Assembly: GCF_015223055.1 (NCBI RefSeq) | Contig: NZ_JADFBX010000018.1 | Location: 1 to 64,000 of the forward strand | DNA from: Pedobacter sp. MC2016-24 | GTDB lineage: Bacteria > Bacteroidota > Bacteroidia > Sphingobacteriales > Sphingobacteriaceae | DNA length: 64,000 nucleotides | Direction of reading: 5' to 3' | Shown: in pieces, positions 35,045 through 43,180 of the stretch | How positions within the stretch are numbered: the stretch's first letter is position 1 | How the letters are laid out: each line of letters starts with the position of its first letter | Translations under genes and position numbers: made by a program | The notes under the pieces: generated by a model | What the model saw: the letters and a program-made list of their open reading frames with translations, nothing else | The model's database searches: none | Told to the model about the DNA's origin: nothing

Positions 35045-37849
35045 TTACAAAACGATATTGACGATCCTGCCTTTTACGACAATTACCTTTTTCGGGGTAT
35101 TGCCTTCCAGGTATTTCTGAACATTTTCGTCAGCCAGGACGGTTTCTTCAATTTCTTTAGCTTCTAAAGTGAGGCTTAAGCTCATGTTTAACCTTGTTTT
35201 TCCATTCACAGAGATCGGGTAACTGAACTCGTCTTCTACCAGGTATGCCGGGTTAAATGTTGGATAGCTGGCCGCTGAAAGACTGTCTTCATGGCCCAGC
35301 AATGCCCAAAGCTCTTCAGTAATGTGCGGTGCATAAGGGGAAAGTACCACAACCAGATCTTCCAGAATTTGTCTGTTTTTGCATTTCAATTCTGTCAGCT
35401 CATTTACTGCAATCATAAAGCTGGAAACAGAGGTATTGAATGAGAAGCGCTCTACATCATCCTGTACCTTTTTAATGATCTTATGCAAAGCCTTCAGTTC
35501 TGCCTTAGCCGGAACAGAATCACTGACATGGAAAACACCGGTTTCATTGTGGAATAAACGCCAGAATTTACGCAGGAACTTGAATACACCTTCTATACCA
35601 TTGGTGTTCCATGGTTTACTTTGCTCTAACGGGCCGAGGAACATCTCGTACATCCGGAGTGTATCAGCGCCATAACTTTCAATCAGAACATCAGGGTTAA
35701 CGACGTTGAATTTCGATTTTGACATCTTTTCAACCTCAACACCACAGATGTATCTGCCATTTTCCAGGATAAATTCGGCCTCAGCAAATTCAGGTCGGAA
35801 CAATTTGAATTGCGGGATATTGAGGATTTCATTTTCCACAATGTTCACATCCACATGTAATGCAGAAGTTTTATATTCTTTTCTTAAGCCGTAAGACACC
35901 AGTGTATTCGTACCTCTGCCTTCTTCATCAATAACGCGGTATACAAAATTACTGCGTCCCTGGATCATCCCCTGGTTGATGAGTTTTTTGAACGGTTCTT
36001 CTTCCTGTACGTGGCCGATATCTTTTAAAAATTTATTCCAGAAACGGCTGTACAACAAGTGTCCGGTAGCATGTTCTGCACCACCTATGTACAAGTCAAC
36101 ATCTTTCCAGTAGGCAATCGCCTCTTCAGAAGCAAATTCAGATTCATTCTGAGCATCCATGTAACGGTACCAGTACCAGCTTGAACCAGCCCAGCCCGGC
36201 ATGGTACTCAATTCATACTCATACTGATCTTCGTACTTCCAGCCCTCGGCCCTGCCCAATGGCGGTTCACCGGTTTCTGTTGGTAAGTATTTGTCAATTT
36301 CAGGAAGCATCAAAGGCAGCTCTTCTTCTTTAATTAAATACGGAAGTCCGTCTTTAAAATAAACCGGAATGGGTTCACCCCAATAACGCTGGCGACCAAA
36401 AATGGCGTCACGCATGCGGTAATTCACTTTTGCTTTTCCAACTGCTTTTTCTTCCAGCCAGGTATTTAAAGTCTGAACCGCTTCGGTGTAATTCATGCCG
36501 TTGATGAATCCGGAATTGATGTATTTTCCTTCTTTAGTGGCATCGGCCTGAGTTTCGATATCTAGCTGTGCATCTAAGATCTGAACAATCGGCAGATTGA
36601 AATGTCTGGCAAATAGCCAGTCGCGCTGATCGCCGCTTGGCACACCCATTACTGCGCCGGTTCCATAACCTGCCAATACATAATCTGCAATCCAAAGCTG
36701 TACGCGCTCACCGCTTACCGGGTTAACGACATAGCTGCCGGTAAATGCACCGGAAACTGTTTTGGTATCGGCCATACGATCCAGTTCAGACTTTTTCTTG
36801 GTCTGCGCGATGTAATTGCTGATGTCATTTTGCTGAGCAGGCGTTGTTAAAGCAGCAACAAGTTCGTGCTCTGGTGCCAATACCAGGTAAGACACACCAA
36901 AAATGGTATCTACTCTTGTGGTAAAGACCTCGATGTAATTTTGCGATAAGGTACTGATGTCGTTGCTGGTTTCAATGTCGAACCTGACACTTGCCCCAAC
37001 ACTTTTACCAATCCAGTTGCGCTGCATTTCTTTAACCGGCTCTGGCCAGTCTATGGTATTCAGGCCTTGAAGCAGGCGTTCTGCATAAGCGGAAATGCGC
37101 ATGCTCCATTGCATCATTTTCTTTTGTTCAACCGGATGGCCTCCACGCTCAGAATATCCGTCTTTAACTTCATCATTAGCCAATACGGTACCCAAAGCGG
37201 CACACCAGTTCACGGTGCTCTCTTTAAGGTAGGTCAGGCGATATTTTAAAAGCTCTTCCTGTTTCTGTTCCGGGGTCATGGTTGCCCAGTCGCTTGGCAT
37301 AAAGCTTTTCACATCCTCATCACAAACCGCCTTAACATCTGCACTACCGGCAGTATTGAATTTATCAATTAAAGTAGAAATGTCTTCTGCACGGTCAGTT
37401 TCCAGGTTATACCAGGAATTGAAAAGCTGCATGAAGATCCACTGTGTCCATTTGTAATATTCAGGCTCGCTGGTACGTACTTCACGGCTCCAGTCGAAAG
37501 AGAAACCGATGCGATCCAGCTGCTTGCGATAGGTATTGATGTTCGCTTCGGTAGTTAAAGCAGGATGCTGACCGGTTTGAATGGCATATTGCTCTGCAGG
37601 TAAACCAAATGAATCATAGCCCATCGGGTGCAAAACATTAAATCCTTTCAGGCGCTTGTATCTTGCAAATACATCAGAAGCGATGTAACCCAGCGGATGA
37701 CCTACGTGCAGGCCTGCCCCGGAGGGATATGGAAACATATCCAGCACATAAAATTTAGGTTTATTACTGTCTTTTTCAGCCTTGAACGTTTGGTTTTCCG
37801 CCCAAAACTTTTGCCACTTCTGTTCTATTTCTTTAAATTGGTAATCCAT
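35045..37849 (-). CDS. leuS: Leucyl-tRNA synthetase
   Basis: 934-residue class I aminoacyl-tRNA synthetase that charges tRNA-Leu. The HIGH-type motif is PSGAGLHVGHPLGY and the KMSKS loop is EVEKMSKSKFNVVNP. The editing (CP1) domain includes YLVLAPEHELV and GTGAVMGVPSGDQRDW. An Asp/Glu-rich insertion is seen in the N-terminal third (EDISTLIDKFNTAGSADVK). The length is somewhat greater than in E. coli (860 residues), as in other Bacteroidota. Monocistronic with its own terminator. Confidence 0.98.
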   Translation of the reverse strand: MDYQFKEIEQKWQKFWAENQTFKAEKDSNKPKFYVLDMFPYPSGAGLHVGHPLGYIASDVFARYKRLKGFNVLHPMGYDSFGLPAEQYAIQTGQHPALTTEANINTYRKQLDRIGFSFDWSREVRTSEPEYYKWTQWIFMQLFNSWYNLETDRAEDISTLIDKFNTAGSADVKAVCDEDVKSFMPSDWATMTPEQKQEELLKYRLTYLKESTVNWCAALGTVLANDEVKDGYSERGGHPVEQKKMMQWSMRISAYAERLLQGLNTIDWPEPVKEMQRNWIGKSVGASVRFDIETSNDISTLSQNYIEVFTTRVDTIFGVSYLVLAPEHELVAALTTPAQQNDISNYIAQTKKKSELDRMADTKTVSGAFTGSYVVNPVSGERVQLWIADYVLAGYGTGAVMGVPSGDQRDWLFARHFNLPIVQILDAQLDIETQADATKEGKYINSGFINGMNYTEAVQTLNTWLEEKAVGKAKVNYRMRDAIFGRQRYWGEPIPVYFKDGLPYLIKEEELPLMLPEIDKYLPTETGEPPLGRAEGWKYEDQYEYELSTMPGWAGSSWYWYRYMDAQNESEFASEEAIAYWKDVDLYIGGAEHATGHLLYSRFWNKFLKDIGHVQEEEPFKKLINQGMIQGRSNFVYRVIDEEGRGTNTLVSYGLRKEYKTSALHVDVNIVENEILNIPQFKLFRPEFAEAEFILENGRYICGVEVEKMSKSKFNVVNPDVLIESYGADTLRMYEMFLGPLEQSKPWNTNGIEGVFKFLRKFWRLFHNETGVFHVSDSVPAKAELKALHKIIKKVQDDVERFSFNTSVSSFMIAVNELTELKCKNRQILEDLVVVLSPYAPHITEELWALLGHEDSLSAASYPTFNPAYLVEDEFSYPISVNGKTRLNMSLSLTLEAKEIEETVLADENVQKYLEGNTPKKVIVVKGRIVNIVL

Positions 37850-37982
37850 TAAGCTATTCCTTTTTATAGCGCGAAAATAAAGAAATAAAGGTTGTTAGCG
37901 AAAAGTTTAGCAGTTTAATGATTTGCCTGAATCGGCGGACTGGATTTAGCAGGGCAATTCAGGCAAATTCAAATGCAGTAAA

Positions 37983-38396
37983 TTATCGGTAGAGTTCGTA
38001 TTTTTTTGAAGTATTGCCGGTGCTTTTGCTGATGGTTCCCGAAAACTCCAGCAGGTTATCGTTCACATTGCTGACCGTGCAAAAGGTAACCTCTCCGGAA
38101 ATGTTCAGATTGAAGGTCTGGTTGATCAGTACCGCGTAGTTGCCACTGAGCCGGTTTCCGGCGAGATTTACTTCAAGCTCATCGTTGTCATTGTTCCTGA
38201 AGTCGAGGTAATCGGCATCCACACCTGTATAGGTGGTGGTTGGCGTACTACCCACCGTAGTTTCGATCTTTTTAACCTTCCATTTACCGATCATCCTGCT
38301 TTTTAATGATTTTCCATCCACGGAATCTTTTTTACACGCAGTGATTCCGCAAATGATTAAAAATAATAGGCTTACTAAAGTTAACTGTTTCTTCAT
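37983..38396 (-). CDS. Small lipocalin-like lipoprotein, function unknown
   Basis: 137 residues. A lipobox signal (LLFLIICGITACKKD, Cys21) is followed by a compact beta-rich domain starting KSRMIGKWKVKKIETTVG, a pattern like the Bacteroidota lipocalin-like lipoprotein families, although sequence likeness is weak. Located alone between leuS and the divergent ftsX. The surrounding gaps (133 and 270 bases) hold no other gene. Confidence 0.7.
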   Translation of the reverse strand: MKKQLTLVSLLFLIICGITACKKDSVDGKSLKSRMIGKWKVKKIETTVGSTPTTTYTGVDADYLDFRNNDNDELEVNLAGNRLSGNYAVLINQTFNLNISGEVTFCTVSNVNDNLLEFSGTISKSTGNTSKKYELYR

Positions 38397-38666
38397 TGGG
38401 TATAGGTTTTTGAATTAGGGAATGATTTTTTGATTACTTATTGAAACGAATCAATTCCGGTTTTGGTACAGAAATGTTACAAAAAGACAGGTCTGGAAAT
38501 TTGAAACTATAAAATAACGATGTGAGCGGCCGGATTGGCTAAGCCCATTTTGGGATAAAAATAGCACCGATTCCCATTTCTTAAACTAATTAAACAGAAA
38601 TTACGTTGTAGGTTTGTACTTTAGTGGCTTATATTTTTTATTTTCGCAAAACATAAAAACGATTAC
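38397..38666. promoter_or_regulatory. Intergenic region with candidate ftsX -7 box
   Basis: 270-base gap between divergent genes. TAGGTTTG at 38609-38616 matches the TAnnTTTG box on the plus strand, 51 bases before the ftsX ATG. No hairpin, repeat or further reading frame worth reporting was seen in the rest. Confidence 0.45.
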
Positions 38667-39545
38667 ATGGAAGAATTTGAAGTTAGCGATGCTTCTAAGA
38701 AGACAAAAACCATATACATTTCTACTATTTTTAGCATAGCATTGGTTTTGTTGATGCTTGGAATGCTGGGATTGATATTGGTGCATGCAAAGAACCTTTC
38801 TAACTACGTGAAGGAAAATATTGTATTGAATATTATTGTAGACGAAGGTGCTAAGGAGACTGCTGTTTTGGCTTTTCAAAAAGAGCTGAATGCCAATGCC
38901 GCTGTAAAAAACACCGTTTATGTAAATAAAGAAATGGCTGCAAAGAACCTGACCACCGATTTGGGCGAGGACTTTGTAAACTTTTTAGGCTATAACCCAT
39001 TGCTATCTACCATTGATGTTTACCTGAAAGCAGACTATGCCAATAACAAAAGTATAGATGCACTGAAAGCTGCCATTGCAAAAAATCCGATTGTCAAAGA
39101 GGTGATCTACCAAAGCTCGCTGATTGATATGGTGAATAAAAACATCAATACAATTGGGCTGATCATTCTGGGATTTGCAGCAATTTTGCTCATCATCTCT
39201 GTTGCCCTGATTAACAATACCATTAGACTGGCCATTTATTCTCAGCGGTTCCTGATCAAAAGTATGCAACTGGTTGGCGCGACCAAGAACTTCATCCGCA
39301 AACCCTTCATTCTGATTGCGGCCTTGCATGGTTTGATTGCGGCATTTATTGCCATCCTGATCTTATTGGGGATCCTGTATTATGCCCAACGCGAAATTCC
39401 TGAAATGATCATTTTAAGGAATTACACAGAATTTGGAATCGTATTGTTGAGTTTGATTGGTGTGGGTATTTTCATTACCGCCATCAGTACCTCTTTTGCA
39501 GTAAGCAAATATTTGAATCTAAAAATTTACGACCTTTATAGATAA
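38667..39545 (+). CDS. ftsX: Cell division protein FtsX
   Basis: 292-residue permease-like protein that works with the ATPase FtsE to activate septal cell-wall hydrolysis. Four membrane segments: about 19-41 (IFSIALVLLMLGMLGLILVH), 166-190 (IGLIILGFAAILLIISVAL), 217-240 (ILIAALHGLIAAFIAILILLG) and 257-280. A periplasmic loop between the first two carries the usual ECD (ENIVLNIIVDEGAKETAVLAFQKELN). ftsE is not in this window, which is common in Bacteroidota. First of a tightly packed plus-strand set; its last base is the A of the next ATG. Confidence 0.95.
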   Translation: MEEFEVSDASKKTKTIYISTIFSIALVLLMLGMLGLILVHAKNLSNYVKENIVLNIIVDEGAKETAVLAFQKELNANAAVKNTVYVNKEMAAKNLTTDLGEDFVNFLGYNPLLSTIDVYLKADYANNKSIDALKAAIAKNPIVKEVIYQSSLIDMVNKNINTIGLIILGFAAILLIISVALINNTIRLAIYSQRFLIKSMQLVGATKNFIRKPFILIAALHGLIAAFIAILILLGILYYAQREIPEMIILRNYTEFGIVLLSLIGVGIFITAISTSFAVSKYLNLKIYDLYR

Positions 39546-39769
39546 TGTTAGAAAAAAAAACAGCACCTGTACACCAGGAAAACAAAAGTGAATTGGTTTT
39601 CACTAAAAAGAACTACCAGTTACTATTGATCAGCATTGCAATTGTTGTAGCAGGCTTTATCTTAATGATGGGCACCACTGATATCTACGACTTTAGAAAA
39701 ACCCTGCTTGCGCCAATGGTGGTGCTATTTGGGTTTGGGTTTGGTATCTATGCCATCCTAAAAAAGTAA
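39545..39769 (+). CDS. DUF3098 membrane protein
   Basis: 74 residues with two membrane segments (LLLISIAIVVAGFILMMG and APMVVLFGFGFGIYAIL) joined by a short DIYDFRKT loop. The pattern LISIAIVVAGFILMMGTTDIYDFRKTLLAP matches DUF3098, found next to ftsX in Bacteroidota. It overlaps ftsX by one base and precedes uppP by four bases, so the group is translated from one message. Function unknown. Confidence 0.92.
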   Translation: MLEKKTAPVHQENKSELVFTKKNYQLLLISIAIVVAGFILMMGTTDIYDFRKTLLAPMVVLFGFGFGIYAILKK

Positions 39770-39773
39770 GTTC

Positions 39774-40574
39774 ATGGATTTTTTACAAACCTTGATCCTT
39801 TCTATTATAGAAGGGATAACGGAGTTTTTACCCGTTTCTTCAACAGGACATATGATCATTGCTTCATCCGTAATGGGCATAGACAAAGATCCATTTGTTA
39901 AATTATTTGAAATTGCGGTACAACTGGGTGCCATACTCTCGGTTATTGTTTTTTACTGGAAGAGATTTTTCCCCCTGAACCACTGGAAGTTTTATTTGAA
40001 ACTGGTCATAGCCTGTATACCTGCAGCGGTATTGGGTATGCTGCTTCAGAAAAGAATAGATGCCCTGTTGGAAAGCGCAGTAACCGTGGCCATTATGCTG
40101 GTTGTAGGTGGTGTAATTCTATTGTTCATTGATCGCTTCTTTAACAAACCAACGGTAAAAACAGAGCCCGAGATTACCAATAAAAGTGCTTTCATCATTG
40201 GGATGTGGCAATGTCTGGCCATGATTCCGGGTACGAGCAGAAGTGCGGCCAGTATCATTGGTGGTATGCAGCAAAAATTGACCAGATCGGTTGCTGCAGA
40301 ATTTTCTTTCTTTCTTGCTGTACCAACTATGGTTGGCGCGACAGGTTTAAAATTGTACAAAGCTTATAAAGAAACACCGGAAATATTGAACAACAAACAC
40401 AACCTGATGCTTTTGGGCGTTGGTAACCTGGTTGCTTTCATCATTGCCCTGCTGGCCATCAAATTTTTCATTGGTTATGTTCAAAAATATGGCTTCAAGC
40501 TTTTTGGCTGGTATAGAATTGTTTTTGGTTTACTATTTTTAGCCTTGTATTATCAAGGTCTTATACAACTTTAA
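39774..40574 (+). CDS. uppP: Undecaprenyl-diphosphatase (bacitracin resistance)
   Basis: 266-residue integral membrane phosphatase that recycles undecaprenyl diphosphate to the monophosphate carrier needed for cell-wall synthesis. Conserved EGITEFLPVSSTGHM near the N-terminus and PGTSRSAASIIGG in the middle form the active site. About eight membrane segments. Sits between DUF3098 and truB, overlapping truB by one base. Confidence 0.97.
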   Translation: MDFLQTLILSIIEGITEFLPVSSTGHMIIASSVMGIDKDPFVKLFEIAVQLGAILSVIVFYWKRFFPLNHWKFYLKLVIACIPAAVLGMLLQKRIDALLESAVTVAIMLVVGGVILLFIDRFFNKPTVKTEPEITNKSAFIIGMWQCLAMIPGTSRSAASIIGGMQQKLTRSVAAEFSFFLAVPTMVGATGLKLYKAYKETPEILNNKHNLMLLGVGNLVAFIIALLAIKFFIGYVQKYGFKLFGWYRIVFGLLFLALYYQGLIQL

Positions 40575-41290
40575 TGATTGAATTTAAAGATTTTAATTTT
40601 GCTGAAGGTGAATTGTTATTGATCAATAAACCTTACAAGTGGACAAGTTTTGATGTAGTGGGGAAAATTAGAAATTCTTTAAAACCATTGAAATTGAAAG
40701 TAGGTCATGCCGGAACATTAGATCCGCTGGCCACAGGATTACTCATTCTCTGTACCGGAAAACTAACCAAGCAGATTGATACTTTTCAGGCGGAAGATAA
40801 GGAATATACCGGCACGATGGTACTGGGTGCCACAACACCTTCATTTGACCTGGAAACGGTTGTAGACCAGCAATTCCCGATAGATGGGCTGACTGTAGAA
40901 GCCATTCATACCGCCGCCCTTCCTTTCACCGGAAACATCCAGCAGTATCCACCGGCACACTCTGCTGTAAAGGTAAATGGCGAGCGTTTGTATGTGAAAG
41001 CACGTCGTGGGGAAGAAACAGAGCTGCGCTTACGCGACGTAACCGTATCTGCTTTTGAAATTACAAGGATTGAGTTGCCGGAAGTAGATTTTAGAATTGT
41101 ATGCAGTAAAGGCACCTATATCCGCTCACTGGTATCGGATTTTGGGAAACAACTGAACAATGGTGCTTATCTTTCAAAGCTTACCCGTACCCGTAGCGGA
41201 AACTTTTTACTGGAAAATGCGTTTGAGGTAAAGGACCTAGTTGATTATCTTCGCAATAAGAGAGAGGCTGCTGCTTCCGGGGAAGAATAA
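40574..41290 (+). CDS. truB: tRNA pseudouridine(55) synthase
   Basis: 238-residue enzyme that makes pseudouridine 55 in the T loop of tRNAs. Motif I KPYKWTSFDVVGKIR, the catalytic-Asp motif HAGTLDPLATGLL, PPAHSAVKVNGERLYVKARRG and CSKGTYIRSLVSDFG are all present. The shorter C-terminus lacks a PUA domain, as is usual in Bacteroidota. Overlaps uppP by one base; the YitT gene follows after 15 bases. Confidence 0.97.
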   Translation: MIEFKDFNFAEGELLLINKPYKWTSFDVVGKIRNSLKPLKLKVGHAGTLDPLATGLLILCTGKLTKQIDTFQAEDKEYTGTMVLGATTPSFDLETVVDQQFPIDGLTVEAIHTAALPFTGNIQQYPPAHSAVKVNGERLYVKARRGEETELRLRDVTVSAFEITRIELPEVDFRIVCSKGTYIRSLVSDFGKQLNNGAYLSKLTRTRSGNFLLENAFEVKDLVDYLRNKREAAASGEE

Positions 41291-41305
41291 GACTAAAACA
41301 GATAT

Positions 41306-42169
41306 ATGCATACCCATTTTAAAAATCGGAATATCAGGTACACCAAAGATGTATTTCTGATCACCTGTGGAATCATTTCAGCCTGTTTTGGCTTGAAGAG
41401 CTTCCTGATGCCCAATGGTTTTATTGATGGTGGTGTAACGGGGATTTCCCTGTTGGTAAGCAGGATAACCAAGTTTGAATTGTCTTACCTGATCATTGTC
41501 ATCAACATTCCCTTTGTCATTCTGGGTTTTAAGCAAATTGGAAAAGGTTTTGCAATTAAAACGGCCATTGCGATTTTAACACTGGCGGTAGCACTGGTGG
41601 TGATTCCTTTTCAGCCAATTACCCACGACAAACTGTTGATTGCCTTTTTTGGTGGCCTGTTTTTAGGTGGGGGTATCGGCCTGGCCATGCGTGGCGGATG
41701 TGTCATTGACGGCACAGAAGTACTTGCACTTTACATCAGCAGGAACAGCATGCTGACTGTCGGGAACATCATTCTGATCCTGAACATCGTCATATTTGCT
41801 TTTGCTGCCATTTTTCTGAATATAGAAACGGCCATGTATGCCATACTCACCTACCTATCGGCGTCCAACACCATCGACTTTGTGGTCAATGGCCTGGAGC
41901 AATATACCGGGGTAACCATTATCTCTGATAAAAATACCGAGATTAAAGAATTTATCATTGAGCAAATGAAGAGGGGTGTAACTATTTACAAAGGCGAGGG
42001 TGGTTACGGCATCAAAAAAGACATTGATATTTTATACACTGTAGTTACGAAACTAGAGATGAGCAGACTGCAAACAGAAATCAGGCAAATAGATCCGGAT
42101 GCTTTTGTGGTGCAACAACAAATTGCAGACATTAAGGGGGGCGTTGTTAAACGCCAGTCTTTACATTAA
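41306..42169 (+). CDS. YitT family membrane protein (DUF161/DUF2179)
   Basis: 287 residues. Five to six membrane segments (LITCGIISACFGLKSFLMPNG, SYLIIVINIPFVILGF, TAIAILTLAVALVVIPF, GGLFLGGGIGLAMRGG, NIILILNIVIFAFAAIFL) are followed by a C-terminal cytoplasmic DUF2179 domain (VTIYKGEGGYGIKKDIDILYTVVTKLEMSRLQTEI). The family's function is unknown; a regulated transport role is suspected. Inside the ftsX-ribF group. Confidence 0.93.
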   Translation: MHTHFKNRNIRYTKDVFLITCGIISACFGLKSFLMPNGFIDGGVTGISLLVSRITKFELSYLIIVINIPFVILGFKQIGKGFAIKTAIAILTLAVALVVIPFQPITHDKLLIAFFGGLFLGGGIGLAMRGGCVIDGTEVLALYISRNSMLTVGNIILILNIVIFAFAAIFLNIETAMYAILTYLSASNTIDFVVNGLEQYTGVTIISDKNTEIKEFIIEQMKRGVTIYKGEGGYGIKKDIDILYTVVTKLEMSRLQTEIRQIDPDAFVVQQQIADIKGGVVKRQSLH

Positions 42170-42173
42170 TTTT

Positions 42174-43109
42174 ATGAAGATATACCATAACTTTTCTGAT
42201 TTTAAGAAACTGAATAATGCGGTTGTAACCATCGGTACTTTTGATGGGGTTCATTACGGTCACCAGAAAATCATCAACAGACTTTGTGAACTGGCCAGAT
42301 CTACAGGCGGTGAAAGTGTAATTCTTACCTTTTTTCCGCATCCACGTTTGATTATTGATCCGGAAAACCAAGACCTGAAAATGATCAATACCATTCATGA
42401 AAAAGCTAAAATCCTGGAAGGACTGGGTGTAGACCATTTGATTATTACACCTTTTACACGTGATTTTTCCAACCTGAGTCCGGAGGCATACATCAAAAAC
42501 ATTTTGGTTGACACCATTGGCGTAAAATCATTAATTGTGGGTTATGACCACCGCTTTGGAAAAGACAGGGAGGGCGGCATGCGGGAACTGGAAGCAGCTG
42601 CACAGACATTTGACTACCAGATTGAGCAGATTCCGGAGCAAGACATCAATGATGTGGCCGTTAGCTCGACTAAAATCCGTAATGCACTACTCCAGGGGGA
42701 AGTAGCACTGGCTGCCGAATACCTGGGCTATCATTTTTCGCTCCATGGCAGGGTGATTAAAGGAGATAAAATTGGCCGCACGATCGGCTTTCCGACAGCA
42801 AATATTTTTGTGGAAGAAACCTATAAACTGATCCCTTCGGATGGTATATATGCCGTTACAGTTGCCATGGCGGATCAGACTTTTAAAGGGATGGCCTATA
42901 TCGGGCAGCGCCCGACCATAAATGGCATGACCAGGAATATAGAAGTGAACATCTTTGATTTCAATGCTGAAATTTACGGTCAGGACATCACCATGTATTT
43001 TTTAGAGTTCTTAAGACACGATGTCAAATTCACTGGTCTGGAAGCCTTAAAACTGCAGTTGCAAAAAGATAAAGAAGATACCCTGAAGTACTTCAAATCC
43101 TTGTCATAA
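42174..43109 (+). CDS. ribF: Bifunctional riboflavin kinase/FAD synthetase
   Basis: 311 residues. Converts riboflavin to FMN and then FAD. The N-terminal nucleotidyltransferase part holds TIGTFDGVHYGHQKII and GYDHRFGKDREG; the C-terminal kinase part holds GDKIGRTIGFPTANI and GIYAVTVAM. Start at 42174 (MKIYHNFSDFKKLNN) is four bases after the YitT gene; the frame is open further back, but that would overlap YitT. Closed by a terminator, so it is the last gene of the ftsX-DUF3098-uppP-truB-yitT-ribF operon. Confidence 0.97.
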   Translation: MKIYHNFSDFKKLNNAVVTIGTFDGVHYGHQKIINRLCELARSTGGESVILTFFPHPRLIIDPENQDLKMINTIHEKAKILEGLGVDHLIITPFTRDFSNLSPEAYIKNILVDTIGVKSLIVGYDHRFGKDREGGMRELEAAAQTFDYQIEQIPEQDINDVAVSSTKIRNALLQGEVALAAEYLGYHFSLHGRVIKGDKIGRTIGFPTANIFVEETYKLIPSDGIYAVTVAMADQTFKGMAYIGQRPTINGMTRNIEVNIFDFNAEIYGQDITMYFLEFLRHDVKFTGLEALKLQLQKDKEDTLKYFKSLS

Positions 43110-43121
43110 CCTGAAATAATT

Positions 43122-43153
43122 GCCTTTTTTTGATCAAAAAAGGGGCTTTTTTC
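43122..43153 (+). terminator. Terminator after ribF
   Basis: GCCTTTTTTTGATC pairs with GATCAAAAAAGGGGC (a nearly perfect palindrome) and a T run follows (43147-43152). It overlaps the upstream in-frame extension of the antiporter gene, which supports the start of that gene at 43181. Confidence 0.75.
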
Positions 43154-43180
43154 GTATCTTACGAGAAACCCTTTTTTTCT